Assembly: GCA_033961575.1 (NCBI GenBank)
Contig: CM066728.1
Span: 103,740,852 to 103,804,851 of the forward strand
DNA from: Aselliscus stoliczkanus
Taxonomy: Eukaryota > Chordata > Mammalia > Chiroptera > Hipposideridae
DNA: 64,000 nt
Reading direction: 5' to 3'
Position numbers and translations under genes: made by a program. This document shows, piece by piece, positions 63,196-64,000 of this stretch. Under the pieces are notes generated by a model. That model worked only from the letters and a program-made list of their open reading frames with translations, searched no databases and was not told the origin of the DNA. Each line of letters begins with the position of its first letter. Position 1 is the stretch's first letter.

Positions 63196-64000
63196 ACCAC
63201 TGACTTTTAATCAGTCCAATGTGTCAGTTTATTTTATGAGAATTATCTATGTTTGCTACAAGTTCTGGCAGAGAGCCAATTTGAAAAATTTAATTCTATT
63301 GTAAAGTCCTTTTCTGATGTATTCAGGTTCAAGGGATCGAGATAGTTTTCTGGTCAACTTACCACTTGGATGGTATAAACACCCAAAGCTTTTTAGAATA
63401 AGAATCTCTTGAATATAATGATATGATTTCATTGCTTTAATAACCAGCTTTACCTGGTTATTAGCTAAGAATGGCTCATTTCCACAGATTAAATTCTCTG
63501 TCATGATACCAAAGAGTTCTCAGACAATGCTTTTTCTTTTTTCATCTGTGTTATAGACACAGAAGCCTTAACGAAACAAGTATTTCTAGTCATGTCCAAT
63601 GCTGTAAAATAAGCCCTTTCTTTGGGCTTCATTTTAAATTACCCTTGGGATGAAGGAGACTTTAAAATATGTGAATCTGCACAGTTTTTTTTACCATTTC
63701 CACCTCAAGTTGTGTATACATTAGACTCGCGAGGTTAGTGGGCGTTCATACTGAGATGAGGCAGCCCCAAATCTACAGAGGAACGAGGCCAGGTACAAAT
63801 ATGCGTGGCCCAGCTTCTCAAATGTTATCAGAAGCCTTAGTTTGCCTGCAGTTAAATTACTGACATGTTCTAGTGATCCTGACAGCTACCCACCGGTCCG
63901 CAGGGTAGCCTTAAATATTAAACTCTTAGCTTTGATGCAGAGGTTCTGATTCTCGATTGTTGTGACATCACTTTGGGCGGAGAACCTGGCCATCAGGACA
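63196..64000. other. Intron 3, nothing recognised
   Basis: Ordinary AT-rich sequence to the window end. The 82-codon minus frame at 63256-63504 has no known match. Confidence 0.5.

Noticed and set aside
62830..63203. Overlapping 90-98 codon plus-strand frames after exon 3
   Set aside because: They fall in an antisense L1 3' UTR, which is non-coding.

Overview
This window is vertebrate, almost certainly mammalian, genomic DNA from inside one large gene. Only two stretches look like real protein-coding sequence. Both lie on the + strand and both are internal exons of ANKH (progressive ankylosis protein homologue, a multipass membrane transporter/exporter linked to extracellular pyrophosphate, ATP and citrate). 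Exon 2 is at 51695-51911 and exon 3 at 62428-62546. Each has canonical AG/GT borders, and the reading phase joins cleanly across the intron (217 nt ending one base into an Ala codon, then 119 nt starting with the other two bases). The window therefore holds the last ~51.7 kb of intron 1, exon 2, the whole 10.5 kb intron 2, exon 3 and the first ~1.45 kb of intron 3. There is no promoter, first exon, 3' UTR, rRNA or CRISPR array, and no second gene that I can support.

The repeats point to the lineage. Ancient mammalian families (MIR, L2, MLT1-type MaLR LTR, hAT-like DNA element, old L1 3' ends) are everywhere. On top of these sit at least seven tRNA-headed SINEs. The short ones are ~100-120 bp and end right after a conserved GCCAGTGACACTGCCCT motif. 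Three are long (440-500 bp) and end in a C-rich TTCCCCAATTCCCCAA tail. A mariner transposase remnant and an 81-bp palindromic mariner-type MITE are also present. From memory this SINE style and the DNA-transposon activity fit a bat, most likely a rhinolophoid (horseshoe/leaf-nosed group). That is an inference from repeat style, not a database match.

Layout: 1-3.0 kb nothing recognised; 3-5 kb SINE and three L1 3' ends; 5.4-10.5 kb three long SINEs; 10.5-18.7 kb mostly unassigned sequence with MIRs and a (TG)n tract; 18.7-20.7 kb hAT-like element, a 5'-inverted L1 and a solo LTR; 22-33 kb three short SINEs, an L2 and a second solo LTR of the same family; 36-43 kb MIRs and an L1 with a nested MITE; 45-48.3 kb L2 copies, two in opposite orientation; 51.7 kb exon 2; 57-60 kb LTR remnants; 61.6-62.1 kb mariner; 62.4 kb exon 3; 62.6-63.2 kb antisense L1 3' end.

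I found no undescribed multi-gene system. The most interesting items are the modular (apparently trimeric) SINE at 10001-10502, the shared 3' tail of the long SINE families, the MITE hairpin, the catalytically recognisable but broken mariner next to exon 3, a 5'-inverted L1 with matching target-site duplications, and a possible N-glycosylation sequon in exon 3.
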